From Symbiodinium natans (taxonomy: Eukaryota; Sar; Dinophyceae; Suessiales; Symbiodiniaceae): 64,000 nucleotides of DNA. A program made the position numbers and the translations under genes. The stretch lies in assembly GCA_905221605.1 (NCBI GenBank), contig CAJNDS010002846.1:191501-255500 (forward strand). The letters run 5' to 3'. Below are positions 45,316-58,032 of this stretch, piece after piece; the stretch's first letter is position 1; every line of letters starts with the position of its first letter. The notes under the pieces were generated by a model. That model saw only the letters and a program-made list of their open reading frames with translations. It did not search any database and had not been told where the DNA came from.

Positions 45316-45411
45316 TAAGCCCTAAGCCCTAGGCCCTAAGCCCTAAGCCCTAAGCCCTAAGCCCTAAGCCCTAAGCCCTAAGCCCTAAACCCTAAACCCT
45401 AAACCCTAACC
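45316..45411 (-). repeat. Variant array (CCCTAAG)n
   Basis: About ten CCCTAAG units, then three CCCTAAA units and a C-run. A homogenised variant block. Confidence 0.92.
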
Positions 45412-45502
45412 CCCCCCCCCCCCGAACTCTCAACGAACTTCTGTTGCGGGAGACTTCGCGCCGAAGTTAGAGGACTGATACCACAACGCCAGACCTTTAT
45501 AG

Positions 45503-45600
45503 CTACTTGGAGGTTCATGGGTACTTAGACCCCCAACTATAAGTAGAGTTAGAACCTACTTAGGGCCTTAGCAGTACAATTCTAATTGTGGTTAGAACTG
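45503..45600. mobile_element. Family C element, copy 6
   Basis: CTACTTGGAGGTTCATGGGT at the left; the right arm is diverged (AATTCTAATTGTGGTTAGAA). Confidence 0.7.
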
Positions 45601-45799
45601 CCTTGAATCTTCGATCTGGCCACATCTTATTTCATTCGGGGGGGGGGGGTTGGGGTGGGGTGGGATGGGGTGAGGTGCTTTCAATGAGTCCACTTGTGGA
45701 TTCATTTTATCGTCGGATTCCTTCTCGTAAGGACGACCCCCCCTCCCAAATAGGAACCCACGACCGAACGCAAACATCGCACACAGATCCATGGCAAGC

Positions 45800-47020
45800 C
45801 ACAACCCAAGTAGCAGCACATGTGCAACCTAAACCCTAAATCCTAAACCCTAAACCCCACATCCTGAACCCTAAACTGACTCAGCGCTCACGACCGGGAT
45901 GCGACGAGCAAGACGGGCAAGCATGTTCAGCAATAGCCGGTCTATTTCCCGAGCACTTGGGTTTGGGAATTCGGCCCTGAAGCCCGGTTAAGACGCCTCA
46001 CTGGTTCTTAGTACCCAAAACAGGGAAACTAGGGAACTCGGTAACTCATGGGGGCCCCTTATGGAGGCGCACCCTGAACACCTGTAGCCCTTTAGGGCTT
46101 TAGGCTCCTACTGAAGTCCGGAGGATTCGAAACCCTATAGGTGAAGCCGGGGTTTAGGGTCTAGGGTTTAGGGTCTAGGGTTTGGGGGCCCACGATTCCC
46201 TGAAGAGCCCGAGCCAGACTACAGGGTCCAGTACATCAAATTGAGTAAGCAAGTCTTCAAGTTGTGCGTACATGTCTGCGTATATGAAAGCCCCCTGTCT
46301 ATACGCATACCTCTATCCAACGTGGATTTTTAGCAGATTGTCATCTTCTTAGACGGCCCCTGACCCACCTTCAGGCCCTGGATCAGGGGGCCATCGTTCT
46401 CGTACTCGTAAGCATGCCACTGCAGGCAGAACTTGAAGTCTACTTTGTCCACCTGGTCTTGGAGCGTAGGGTGTGCTGCAGGGTTTCGGGTGAGTTTTGT
46501 TGCCACCCGCCCTGCCGCGCAGTGTGGGTGAGGGGTTAGGGTTTCGGGGTTTAGGGTATGGGTTCGGAGAAGTTTTGGGGAAAGCTGAGTCATGCCGGGC
46601 GAGGAGTGTGCTTGCTTCGGGATCAGGAGTCCTACTGGGAGCAGGAGGAAAGGGTGTATACGGGGATTTTAGAGAGATCCACTCCTCCACTTCTCCTGTG
46701 AAGCGCGACGGTATGTTTAGCCGTAAGCTCAGAGTTTCTAAGGTTTCGAGGTGAAGATCGGAGAGGCTGGGGAGTTGGATGCTTCTTGCTGTAAGGAGCA
46801 GCAGAAGCCGCCAAAAGGCATATGCTGCGAACCTGCATAGGAACGTAATAAGCTTCAGAAAGATTGGTTGCGATGGCGCCAAGCCCGTTGACGAATCTTG
46901 AAGAAATCCCAGAAACCCCTCGCAGACTCTCAAGGTATAACACTATCCACGACCAGGGTGCCTTCTGCCTCTGCATTTCGGCCTGCACCGCCCACTTCGT
47001 TATCTTCCATCGAAGCCTGG
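45800..47020. other. No supported gene
   Basis: A 194-codon minus-strand frame crosses 46349-46933, but overlapping frames are open on other strands and it reads across telomere-like sequence. I do not call it. Confidence 0.45.
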
Positions 47021-47021
47021 C

Positions 47022-47146
47022 GCTAAACCCTAAACCCTAAACCCTAAACCCTAAACCCTAAACCCTAAACCCTAAACCCTAAACTCTAAACCCTAAACCC
47101 TAAACCCTAATTAATCCGAAACCCTAAACCCTCAACCCTAAACCCG
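47022..47146 (-). repeat. Telomere-like array (CCCTAAA)n
   Basis: About 15 units, briefly interrupted by TTAATCCGAAA. Confidence 0.92.
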
Positions 47147-48209
47147 GGTTGTGGAATGCTGTTTGCCAGTTTGCCACCTGCCTTGCAGCCTCACCCTGGC
47201 GCTGCAGGCATGCAACATTTGTTGATTCGCCTTGAAACAACTCTATAAGAATCATAATCATCATAATCATAATAAGAATAAATATAATTAAAATATTAAT
47301 AAGAATAAGATTAATAGTTATAATAATAATCATAACAACCAATCAACGCATAACTTCCGGACTCCAAGCCTAGCATTTTGCCACCTACCTAGCTGACCTG
47401 CGGATGCACTGCAGGGCACCGACAGGGAAAAACGCAGGGTTTAGGGTTTAGGGGCCAGCAGAGAAAAATGACCTTGCATGGCAAGTTGGGTCTAAGTGCT
47501 GGCTAGTTCCCGAAGTGCAGAAGAGCAGAAACGTTAATTCCATCTAGGTTGTGCAAGTATTGCGATCAAGCAACTAGTTCTAGTGCTCCGAATCCTTACC
47601 AACTCCCCAGCCATGAGTCCGAAACCCCAATCCCCAAGTCGATTCTCTTACATCATAGAGCCTCATACTCCAAACAATCTTTCAGTAGGTTTAGGGTTTT
47701 TTAACACTTAATCACTTGCCGCCAAAGGAGCCCGTCTTTAATCTCAGGCTCGAGGATGCGCGCGTCGTTGGGGATCTTGTTGGCGTCCCCTGGCACCGCG
47801 CATCAAGACACCCTGGTTCAGGGTCTAACTGGGCTTTTGTTCGGGCTGAAGCCGTCCATCTAGACATAGACTCGTAGATTAGCCAAGCTAAACCCGCTTT
47901 AAACGTTGGAGACAGGTTGGAGAAAAAAACGCAAACACCCCGATAAGCACATCCGAAACCCTACTGCCAACTTTGGCAACTTTGGCCTTAGATCAGGGCC
48001 TACATCAGCAACCTACAGCGCTGAGGGCGGTAGGTCGGAGATGAAACGGGATTCGTGAGCTCTGGCAGCCGGAGAGTGGCTCCCTCTGAGTGATTCAGTA
48101 GATTGCCCTGGCCCGGGGCTCAGTGCACAGAAAACACGTCAACGCCCTGCAGCGCCGAAAGCCCCCTTGTCCTAAGGATTAGATGAGTAACTCCTTATTA
48201 AGGGTAATA

Positions 48210-48270
48210 TAGGGTTTACTTTTTTTCTTCTATTCTTTTGGGGTTCTTGATTCTTAAGCAAATTGTAGGT
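48210..48270. mobile_element. Family B remnant, copy 4 (right end)
   Basis: GGGGTTCTTGATTCTTAAGC AAATTGTAG matches the right terminus of family B. The left terminus is not recognisable. Confidence 0.5.
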
Positions 48271-48420
48271 AAATCCCACTCGTAGTCGCCCAGTCGCCCC
48301 GTCTCACTTGGCAGTGCAACTGCGCAAACGAACTTGTTCAACCGGGGGCCTTTTGGCTTGCCAAGGCCTTGAAGTTCCCCCCGGCCCCTACAAAGCCTCC
48401 TAAGCCAAAACCTGCACCAA

Positions 48421-48421
<1 letters not shown>

Positions 48422-48451
<30 letters not shown>

Positions 48452-48600
48452 CCACACACCCACCCACCCACCCACCGTCCCGCCCACTTGCCCACGCCCG
48501 CCCACGCCCGCCCGCGCCTGAGCACACGCCCGCCCGCCCGCACCCGAGCACACGCGCGCGCAAGCGTGCACTCACACACACACGAACACGCGCATAGAAA
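48422..48600. repeat. (CA)n and CCCGCC-rich microsatellite
   Basis: About 15 CA units, then CCCACCCA and CGCCCG repeats, then CACACA again. Confidence 0.9.
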
Positions 48601-49203
48601 GTGAGGTACCTCACCGCAGACTTCGAAAGGCTCGCCCTGATGCCTGAGATGGCGGTGCGGATGACGTTCGACTCCCAGAAGGCCTGGCTTGCACTGACAG
48701 CTCAGGGAAGAGGAAGGGTCCCCCGAAATTCGGAATTCTTCAGGGCTTTAGACTGAAGGGCTTCTCCTCAGGGCTTATAGGCTTTGTATAGGGCCGGGTT
48801 TCAGGTGTTTTTGAGTTTCAGGGCCAAGAGAGCTTCCGAGTTCCAATGTTATCCGTGCGCTACGTGCGTGGGCGTGAAGGCGCAGGCTGCAGCTTGGACC
48901 TGCGACCTGCAACCACCCCCCCCCCTCCCTCCCCCAACCCCAAAATTGCAAGCAGGTTAGAGCCCGACCCCCCCGCCCCTCCATCCACAATCTGCAGAAG
49001 ATCATCCCGTTATTAAAACAATCTAGGTACTTTGGCGATTTCGGGAAGAGACCAGTGCGTTTTTTTTTGAAGCTTCGGGCTTCCATTCGGCTGCGCAAGG
49101 GCGCACGGTTGCCCCCGGGATTGGGAGGGAGGGGCAGGGGGCGGAAGCTGAGCGAGCCAATTAAGCCCCTGAACATCTCGCACTCCAGCATCTGCATGAG
49201 TAA

Positions 49204-49266
49204 GCCCTAAACCCTAAACCCTAAACCCTAAACCCTAAACCCTAAACTCTAAACCCTTAACCCTAC
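49204..49266 (-). repeat. Telomere-like array
   Basis: About eight CCCTAAA units. Confidence 0.9.
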
Positions 49267-49802
49267 AAACGCCCGGAGCCCAGAGGCCAGAGCCCGCCCA
49301 AAAAACGCTACTTATTAGCTGCTGCAGCAGCCGGAAAAAAGCTCGAGCTTGGAAGTCTGAGCTGGGTTTTCGGGTTTCGGCTAGTTGGAATGCCAAAAGC
49401 CCTGCCTTGCAAAGAATCTTCTTGTGCTGAAAGCTTCGGTGAAGGTGCTGGGCCACCAATCCTGGGAACACCGGCACGGCAAGTGCACAAAGATCTGATG
49501 TGCTTGCAAACACTGTGAACATGGGGCCGCGGCGGCGACAGTAGCAAGACTCGCTGCCCGGACGCTAGCATGCCGTCGTCCCACTATTCTCTGTACCCAG
49601 CAAGCCCCATTAAACCCTAAACCCTAAACCCTAAACCCTAAAGCGTACCCTTCCGGCGCGATGGACCGTACTTCAGAATAAGGAGCCTGTCCAGCTCAAA
49701 GTAGGAAATCGTGAATTCATGGGTATGGTGCTTCCTACACCTCATGCCACGAGTTCCCGTTCTGTGGGATGTTTGCTAGTTTTCGGAGGGTTTCTTAGCC
49801 AG

Positions 49803-49835
49803 GCGACCTCTAAAACAAGCTCGAAGCAATCCCCG
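49803..49835 (+). CDS. Candidate micro-exon
   Basis: Thirty-three bases lie between TTTCTTAGCCAG and CCCCG/gtaagtc and read ATSKTSSKQSP in phase 0. Both splice sites are strong by consensus. The exon is very short, so chance is a real alternative. Telomere-like blocks lie upstream (49610) and downstream (50055). Confidence 0.25.
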
Positions 49836-51406
49836 GTAAGTCTTACCGGGGGACCGGGGGCTTCTCTAAACGCACGTCAGTTTAGGGAGAATGGTTCCGG
49901 CTTTACACGGGTTAGGGTACTTGCTTGACTTATACAGGGTTTAGACGCAATCTCTTTGAAACCGTCCCACATTGCTAGTTTTGCACCGTCTTACTACGGT
50001 CCAGCTCAGCAAGCCAAGCCCCTTGGGAAGCGGAAGGAAAGACCAACCTGTTGAAAGCCCTAAACCCTAAACTCTAAACCCTAAGCCCTAAACCCTACTC
50101 CCTGAGAGTTTACACACCGGGACTCCGAGGGCCACCCGTCGATAATCCTGCAGATCGTTGAGGAGTGACCGAAACTCGTTCGTGTCAACCTCGGATCAGT
50201 TCAGGCGGCGAGCTAAGTGGAACCGTCTTGCCATGTTCCAGGGGAGGAGGAGCCTTTGGGGAAGCAAGAGAAAGGTTCAGAGTTTAGGGTTTAGGGTTTA
50301 GGGCTTAGGGTTTAGGGTTTTCGGGTTTAGGGTAATGTGCGCATTGTACGAAGGACGAGCGACCCTTCAAAAAGTAAACTCCTCGCAAACGTGCCGAGTA
50401 GCCAGCGGCTGTGACTTGTCTGTCCATTCGCCCTCGGGAAGAATTCGCTTCTTTCTCTCAAGAGAATACTGTGCTCATATGGCAGCAGTGTGAAACTGAC
50501 CCTGAGAACCGCAAGAGTACCGACATGAGTAGATGCCTTCAGCGTTAGCTCTGGGTACCATGATGGCAGGTTTGGCTGTGCTGGGTGCCTTCTTCCGGCG
50601 CAATGCAGGCAATTCTGCAACAGAACCGTTACCAGGAACCCTTATGCTCGGGTCTTGGGTCCCGAGCCCCACACGAAATCACACCAACGTATGTACTTCT
50701 TTCAACTCACACCATCCACCCACAACCCTAAAGCCCTTAAACTCCCTGTGTCTGAATGCACAGCCTTGGCAAGGGCCTGGGGCAGCTTGTGTGATATAAT
50801 GCCTGGGCTTGAGGGGGGGGGGGGGAAGATTTGCGTGCGGCCCATTGAGGGTGTGGCGCTTAGGCCTTTCAGCAGCGTGTGGGGGTTCAGTGCTTGCGTG
50901 GGGTTAAAGTGAGTGTTTAGGGGCTTTTGGGGTTCCGAGGCCCAGGGGTTTAGGTCGTGGTGCACAGTTTAAGGCTTCGGCTGATGAAGCAAAGTTCCTT
51001 CCACCTAGCATAGAGGTCGAAGAACGCTAGATTAGTCCGCGGACCCGGTCGACCAGGCAGAGACGAAAGCATGCGACCGTAATGTAAGCCCTGCTAAGCA
51101 AGGTAGCACAACATACCATCTCGATATTGACATCGGAACTGCGAGCCTTCCAACGAAAGTCTGTTCAGCAAGCCCGGCGTTCTCCAGTTGAGTTTGCACA
51201 CAAGGAAATGTGGCCTGTACCGGCTGACGATGTGTACCTGTGTCTGCGAAGTTGCCCTGCAACTCTAACTCCCCCAAATCCTCCTTTTTTCCCTTCCGAA
51301 GCCACTTCAAAATCCACTCCAGATGCCCCGAACCTCCCAAAGACTCTAGACCTTACATCCTTGAAGCCCCTAAGCCCGACACCCTCAAGCCCTTAACACC
51401 CTAAAC

Positions 51407-51512
51407 TTGGGATGCTCCCCCTCATACTAACAGTCCAAAAGAGGGGTTGTAGTACCCCCCCCCTCATCATAATCCCTCTTAAGGACTGTTCGTATAAGGG
51501 GGAACATCCCAA
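51407..51512. mobile_element. Family A inverted-repeat element, copy 7
   Basis: TTGGGATGCTCCCCCTCATA and TATAAGGGGGAACATCCCAA ends. ACAGTCC and GGACTGT inside. Confidence 0.86.
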
Positions 51513-51614
51513 CCCTAAACCCTAAACCCTAAACCCTAAACCCTAAACCCTAAACCCTAAACCCTAAACCCCTAAACCCGAAACCCGAAACCCCTAAGCC
51601 CCTAAACCCTAAAG
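51510..51614 (-). repeat. Telomere-like array abutting family A copy 7
   Basis: About 14 units starting within two bases of the element's right end; the last ones are CCCGAAA and CCCCTAAG. Confidence 0.9.
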
Positions 51615-51619
51615 CCTCA

Positions 51620-52960
51620 ACAGCTCAAGGCCCAAGGTCCATGGAGCATGAGGTAGTAGAGGGCAGGAGGAAGCCTTGGTCGAAGAGAGGAAGAGATGGC
51701 AAAGCAAAGCTTCATGACATGCATCGTGTGTCGCTATTTTTTTTGGGGGTGGGTGGGTTTGGGGGGGGCTTTCTGTGCCTTAACCCGTAGTGTTCTGTTC
51801 CATACTTCTAACGAATTACCTGAACTGTGAAGAAGTGGATTTAAGACTTGCAAGGGTGTACGCTTCAAGAACAAGAGGAATCCCAAGCAAGGGGCCTGCT
51901 AAGAGTTGCTTGCTTAGGCTTAGATGGGGCCCAGTGCATGAGAAACAGGCGTGAGTTGAGGCGATCTCATAAAAATTAGCGGTTGCTGCCATCATTGCTC
52001 AGCCTTTTCTTCAGAAGAATTCACAGGGCAGCATCTGCTACGGTCTGGAAGACTTAAGGCAGCCCTCCCACCAACTCATGACTTGGGTTGAGGGGTTCGA
52101 GCTTAAGTTGTTGGATTCCAGGCAGCTTCTGACCCATGATCGCTGCGAAATCGCTGGGCACTTGAGGAGGTGCGTCCTCAGCCAGCCGCCGGGACAGGAC
52201 AACTAAAGCCATCGTTGGTCCATCATGCCATTTTTGGGCCCAGGTTGCATGAAAGGCTTCAGCCGTGCACATTTTTTCTTGTGCGATGCCACGTTCACGG
52301 ACAAAGGCCCGGCATGCAAGCAATGGAGCCACACTGTCGCTCTGCCTCACTCTCTTCCTGTTCCTGTTCTTCAAGGTTTTGCCGGCCACATGGAGACCTT
52401 TCTAACCACGTTGCAGTGCTTGACGACGTGAGCTTTCCACTCTGCATCATACCAAGTTGTATAGTAGCAACAATGCCCATTGTAGTACTGATAACAGGAA
52501 CTTTAAGCTCACAGTTGAGGTTGGAGACCTCTATGCCTCAGCAAAGAACACCCCGTGCCCTAAACTAACGCAGGTTCTCAAAGAAAGCCACCCCCCCCCC
52601 CCCCCCCCCCCCCCCAGCATCGAGACCAACCATGCAGCACTGAAGCTCCTGCACACTCTGCGCATTTCACACGAACCCGAACGTAAGACCGGACTGATGC
52701 CATCCAAGCCTCTCCCGCCTTGCAAGCACCGAGCGGTCGGATGGCATAGTCCTTGCTGCCACCCCCCGCCACCCAATGTCGAGGTTCAGCTTTGCCGGGT
52801 TGAGGTTTCGTTTTGAGGGGCTGACAGGTCAGGGGCTTGATCGGCTTGTGACAATGCTGCAAGCAATGCTTTACCCTGTAACTCTTGACTTAAGGTCACA
52901 AGCTGAGCAGCTGGCCACTTGACTACAGACTCGAGACCATCTTGGAACTAGTCTTGCACT
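51620..52960. other. No supported gene
   Basis: Unique sequence with a C25 run at 52591-52615. Open frames on both strands overlap and none is clearly coding. Confidence 0.45.
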
Positions 52961-52968
52961 AGGTGTAG

Positions 52969-53022
52969 GGTTTAGGGTTTAGGGTTTAGGGTTTAGGGTT
53001 TAGGGTTTAGGGTTTAGGGTGT
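52969..53022 (+). repeat. Telomere-like array (TTTAGGG)8
   Basis: Eight perfect units. Confidence 0.92.
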
Positions 53023-53149
53023 AACCATTCCAATGAGTACGGAAGCAGCAGCTAAGGCCCAGCCTGACCTCTCCCTCTCACTTTGCGAATTGTGTTGCTT
53101 CAGTTCTTTCGTGGGGCAAGGCAGCAGGTCTGCCCATGCTTGAGGGGTT

Positions 53150-53275
53150 GAGGGTTTAGGATTCAGGGTTCAGGGTTTAGGGTTTAGGGGTTTAGGGCCC
53201 CCACCCGAACTGCTCTCGTTTAGGGTTTAGGGTTTAGGGGTTTAGGGTTTAGGATTCAGGGTTTAGGGTTTTTAA
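53150..53275 (+). repeat. Two degenerate TTTAGGG blocks
   Basis: Blocks 53150-53198 and 53218-53275 with TTCAGGG and GGGGTTTA variants. Confidence 0.85.
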
Positions 53276-54262
53276 GTCGGCGAATCCCCCACTCGGTGTA
53301 CCGCTGACTGGTGACCCCTCTCGGGTCCAGGGTAAAGCATCCGCTTACGCGAGAGAAACGTGCGGCAACATGCAACCCTTTCTGGGTTTTTGGCACCCGC
53401 ATAGCCTAAGGGTTTAGGGTTGAGGGTGTGGCTACAGGAGCGTCTCTATCCGAGTTTGGTCGGCTAGGTCGGCTGCCCCGCCCGCTCATTGGCTCACGCT
53501 GGTTTTGGCCTTCCCCTCTCTCTCCCCTCGCATACCCTCCAGTTTCGATCCCTCCAATCTCCTGCAGGTGCAAAACCGGGGAATTCTGGACCAGCACCTG
53601 TCCCAGAGCACGCGGTCTGATAATGCGCCGCGTTATTTTGGGGGATCGCGCTGGGCATTGGGGAGCTGCTTAGAGCCTCGTGGCAAGTAGAACAAACCCT
53701 AGACCCTAAACCCTAAACCCTAAATCCTAAGCCCTTTGGAATCGATTCTTCGGCAGGGCCGCTTCAGAAGGCAAGTCGGGAGATCCCACTTCTAAGCTGA
53801 CAGAGATCCCACAACCCTCGCCCCTGATATGGGCTTAGGGTTTAGGGTTTAGGGTTTAGGTTTTAGGTTTTAGGTTTTAGGTTTAGGGCTTAGGGAGCTT
53901 CCGGCAGAGAGCAGAAGGATGAGAGCTTGGGGAACTGAAAGCCAACTGGAGACCGGGGCCCAACAGGTTTGAGACATTCAGAAGCCCTTTTTCGCAACTG
54001 GGACTTGGACATTATGAAGCCCTAAACCCTAAACCCTAAGCACTAAACCCTAAGCCCGAAGCCCTCAACCCGAAACCCTAAACGCTAAATTTAAACCCTA
54101 AACCCCACACCCGGCTCTGCTCTGGGGAGTGAGATGCATTCGTATTTAGGGTTTCGGTTTCGGGGTTTCGGCTCTCACACTCGCACAAGGCAGGCAAGGA
54201 TTCGGACCGAAGGCCTGTCATCTGAGAAGTGGCAGGATTCCCACGCTTCGGGGATTAAGGAC

Positions 54263-54345
54263 CCTAAACCCTAAACCCTAAACCCTAACTAAACCCTAAA
54301 CCCTAAACCCTAAACCCTAAACCCTAAACCCTAAACCCTAAACCC
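54263..54345 (-). repeat. Telomere-like array (CCCTAAA)n
   Basis: About twelve units with one short CCCTAA. Confidence 0.92.
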
Positions 54346-54994
54346 TTGGGTTTCTAAGCCTAAGCGGTGGTGAACCGCAAATGCGCCCCAGCAGCCACCA
54401 CACTCAGTGCCGATGCTGGGAGAGGGGGGAATTTCAGACCAAGCAGGTGTGCAAACGGGCACCTGACATCTTGCCCGCAACTCAAAAGGCAACCTGCCCT
54501 ATACCCTATAACCCTAGAACCCTATACCCCCAAAACCCTGTAACCCTAAACCCTAAACCCCTATAATGATGGGCTCACTAGTTCTTGATCAGGCAAGCTG
54601 AGGTCATGGGCCCAATAGACGACGGAAGCACCTAAGCCCCAGAAGCTGTGAGCCTGTGTCACCATGTGTAGCTTCAAGCACTAAACCCTAAACCCTAATT
54701 AAACCCTAAACTAAGGCAGCCCTAAACCCTAAACCCTAGATCAAGCCCTAACGCCGTGGGTCCGCTAACAAAATTGCGACGCTCCCCCCCCCCCCCTCCC
54801 GAACTCAATGCGCCCTGAATCGTAAACCCTTCTTCCCCCTAAGCCCTAACCCTAGCCTTAGACTGTCCATTCCTGGAAGACAAAAGCTTCGACTTGTACA
54901 GGGGGTGATGTTTGAGGTATCACTGCTCGGTTCGTACGGGTAAGACCCCCTGCTGAGCATGGCCAGCTTTGCACTCAATACCAGTGCCCGCCTC

Positions 54995-55030
54995 TCTCCC
55001 TCCCTCCCTCCCTCCCTCCCTCCCTCCCGC
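54995..55030 (+). repeat. (CCCT)n microsatellite
   Basis: About eight CCCT units after CTCT. Confidence 0.88.
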
Positions 55031-55506
55031 CCCCTCTCCCCCCGGCTGCCTTGCAAATGCAATATCCATCCACGTGGTCGTTTTTCATGTCCTGTCGAGG
55101 TCTCAGTCGCTGGTTCGTTCATTCGGCGACGATGTGGCGGGGTTCTGACTGTTGCGACCTATGTTGCATGCAAGCTGGTGGCGGACCAAGATCTAAGGCT
55201 GCAGAGCCCAACTTGCAAGCCAAGTGTGTCAACTAGAAGCAGATATAAATACACTGCGGTTCATGAATCCTTATACGACTCCCGTGTATGACAATGCGAT
55301 GCGACCATCCCAACGTGTGAACTGTGGCACAGATTCCGCTTTCCTGACCCTAAGTACGACCTGTGCCCGAGAGTAAAGTCTTAGGTCTTCAGGACCCTTC
55401 CTTCGCACTCCTCAATCCAGGAGGAATCTCAAACCCTACACCACAAGCCAAGGGAGGCTTACAGCCTCCTCCGAGGTCAGCTTTGTTTACGGTGGGCTCC
55501 GTGAGA

Positions 55507-55634
55507 ACTACTGGGAGGTTCAGGGCACTCAAAACCCCAATAAGACCCGCACGTGTAAGCCCCCTAAGTCCCCTAAGTAGGTGATAACCGTACTTATAGT
55601 TGAGGTTATAAGTACCCTTGAACCTCTAAGTAGT
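55507..55634. mobile_element. Family C inverted-repeat element, copy 7
   Basis: CTACTGGGAGGTTCAGGGCA pairs with the right end (TACCCTTGAACCTCTAAGTA). The centre CCCCTAAGTCCCCTAAGTAG matches copy 5. Confidence 0.83.
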
Positions 55635-55670
55635 CCAAACCCACGTGGCGAAGGGCTCTAAAAGCCTAAA

Positions 55671-55765
55671 CTACGAATTGCTTAACTTAAGAGCCCCCCC
55701 CCACTCAGAAGGGTGATATAGGGATTGTTTTTTTATTTTTGGGAGGTTCTTCAGCAAAGAGCCGT
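55671..55765. mobile_element. Family B element, copy 5
   Basis: CTACGAATTGCTTAACTTAA at the left, GGGAGGTTCTTCAGCAAAGA at the right. It lies 37 bp from family C copy 7. Confidence 0.68.
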
Positions 55766-56578
55766 AAACACCAAAACCCTGCAGAGCTCCTCAGAGGGAA
55801 AGTGGCCCATCCAATCAATCAGGGGGCCCCTGGGATGCACGGAATCTGCTTAGGGTTTGGGACTTAGGTTTAGGGTTTAGGGTTTAGGGTTTAGGGTTTC
55901 GGGTTTAGGGTTCCTGGAACTACTCGCCAGGGTTTAGGGTTGAGTATTCTGCAAAGCATTTCTACTCTGTGATGGCTACAGGCTGTTGGGCGCTTCGGGG
56001 CTTGTTTTCCATTAAGGGTTTCTTACTGAAGGTAACCGGAACTCTTGCAGTACTTACGCAGTAACACCGAATATTTCAGGCTTCAGGGCCTGGACGTCTA
56101 GGACACAAATTTGGGCTTGGCTTGGTTTCGACTGTGGAAGAGGCCGGTGGCTCTAAGATTAGGATTTAGTTTTAGGGTTTCAGGGTTTAAGGGTGTTAGG
56201 GCTTAGGGTTTAAGGGTTTTAGGGTTTAAGGGTTTAACGGTTTTGGGGTCTCGGTTTCACAGTTGAAGCGATGTGGTGCATAGATCCTTTGAGTGTCCGG
56301 AGTTCGGTGTCTTACGGACGGGCCCGAAGCCTAAGCCTCAACCCCTTGTATGTCCTTGACCTCGAAACGCTCGCAAAGTTCTGCTCAGGTTCGGATGTGC
56401 TTTAGATTGAAGAGGGTTTTGGGGGATTAGGGGCACGAGGGTTTAGGCTTTCGGCTTTAGGGTTTCGGGTTTAAGGTTTACGATGTGGGTGGAGATATAG
56501 GGCTTTGGGTACCGTGCGGATTTCTTCTACAACTCCCGAGTTCTTACGGCGAAGCCTCCTTATGTTGTGAACACAAAC

Positions 56579-56721
56579 CTACTCTTTGCCCGGTAACCCC
56601 CCAACAAACATATAACAAATAAGAAATAATGATCCCTGTATTATATATTGCCCTTATAAGGAATAATCAATATTCATGATTCTTCTTGTTGTTTTGTTGG
56701 GGATTCTTAAGCAAATGGTAG
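56579..56721. mobile_element. Family B element, copy 6, long
   Basis: CTACTCTTTGCCCGGTAACC then CCCCAACAAA at the left pairs with TTTGTTGGGGATTCTTAAGC at the right. AT-rich 90-bp centre. Confidence 0.7.
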
Positions 56722-57171
56722 AAACCTTCATGACACCTTTGTGACACTTCGCGCACCTCTGCGAATTCCGCATCAACCCCACAGTGGCCCAAGGCACTGC
56801 TTGATGATGTACACGGCCGCCTCGAAATTAAAACGCGCTTGCTGCTGCTGAGTCTGCACCGGCCTCATCCGTGACACGAGTTCGGGGGACACGGGCTTAG
56901 AGTTTCGGGCTTAGGGCTTAAAACCCAAAATGTCCCCACAAAATGCCCCGGGGCTCAAACTTTCTTGTCGGGAAAGGACCGTGAAGTGGATCGTGCTACT
57001 CTCCAATCCAAGCGCATGTTTAGGCTCTAGGGTTCAAGCCCCAGTTCCCAGTTCCCAGTTCACTGCACCCTCTCAGCCCATCATCAACCCCCAAGCCCTT
57101 GGCGCTTAGTTTGGGGATCAGTTTGGGCAGAGATGAAGCTGTCTTAAGCCCCGATTCCTAATCTTTAAGAG

Positions 57172-57428
57172 GTTTAGGGGTTAGGGTTTAGGGTTTAGGG
57201 TTTAAGGTTTAGGGTTTAGGGTTTAGGGGTTTAGGGTTTAGGGTTTAGGATTCTGGGCAGCTGAGGTTTTGGGCGCAGGAAGAACTACAGGTATAGGCCA
57301 CCTAGGCGCCCAAAGCCTGTCTCAACGCAGCCGGCGCTCCTCACATGCCGGCCAGACCCTAAACCCTAAACCCTAAACCCTAAACCCTAAACCACCCTAA
57401 ACCCTAATCCCTAAACCCTAAACCCCGA
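57172..57428. repeat. Opposed telomere-like blocks
   Basis: G-strand (57172-57250) then C-strand (57356-57428) units around 105 bp of unique sequence. Confidence 0.9.
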
Positions 57429-57615
57429 AGGTCAAGGCTTGTTGGGTGCAGAACTGCAAACCTTGGGCAATGCTTCTGGGATTTCGGGGGCTTGTTAAGG
57501 CTGACTTTCACCACCCACTTAGTGCCAGGATTTTTGGGGCGCTGTTTCGGCCGAAGAGCTGCACGGGCGCTGGGCTCAAGTTCAAGTACGGGTAGGTCAG
57601 GCAGTACCTTCGATC

Positions 57616-57922
57616 GGTTTAGGGTTTAGGGTTTAGGGTTTAGGGTTTAGGGTTTAGGGTTTAGGGTTCGGGTTTAGGGTTTAGGGTTTAGGGTTTAGGG
57701 TTTAGGGTTTAGGGTTTAGGGTTTAGGGTTTAGGGTTTAGGGTTTAGGGTTTAGGGTTTAGGGTTTAGGGTTTAGGGTTTAGGGTTTAGGGTTTAGGGTT
57801 TAGGGTTAGGTTTAGGGTTTAGGGTTTAGGGTTTAGGGTTTAGGGTTTAGGGTTTAGGGTTTAGGGTTTAGGGTTTAGGGTTTAGGGTTTAGGGTTTAGG
57901 GTTTAGGGTTTAGGGTTTAGGG
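57616..57922 (+). repeat. Longest telomere-like array, about 44 units
   Basis: 307 bp of TTTAGGG with only two breaks (TTCGGG near 57668 and a GGGTTAGG deletion near 57805). It is internal, with unique sequence on both sides. Confidence 0.95.
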
Positions 57923-58032
57923 AGCATGTCGCCAGCACTCCGGGCCTTCGGAGGTCGCTGCAATCAAACCAAGTATCAGGCAGAGTAGCTGCTGTTAAGA
58001 CTCGCGAATGAAGTCTAGGACCCCGAGCCAAG

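Noticed and set aside
46349-46933. 194-codon minus-strand ORF
   Set aside because: The Pro/Arg/Ser-rich translation runs through telomere-like sequence and overlaps other open frames. No family resemblance.
57616-57922. Chromosome end
   Set aside because: Unique sequence continues on both sides for kilobases.
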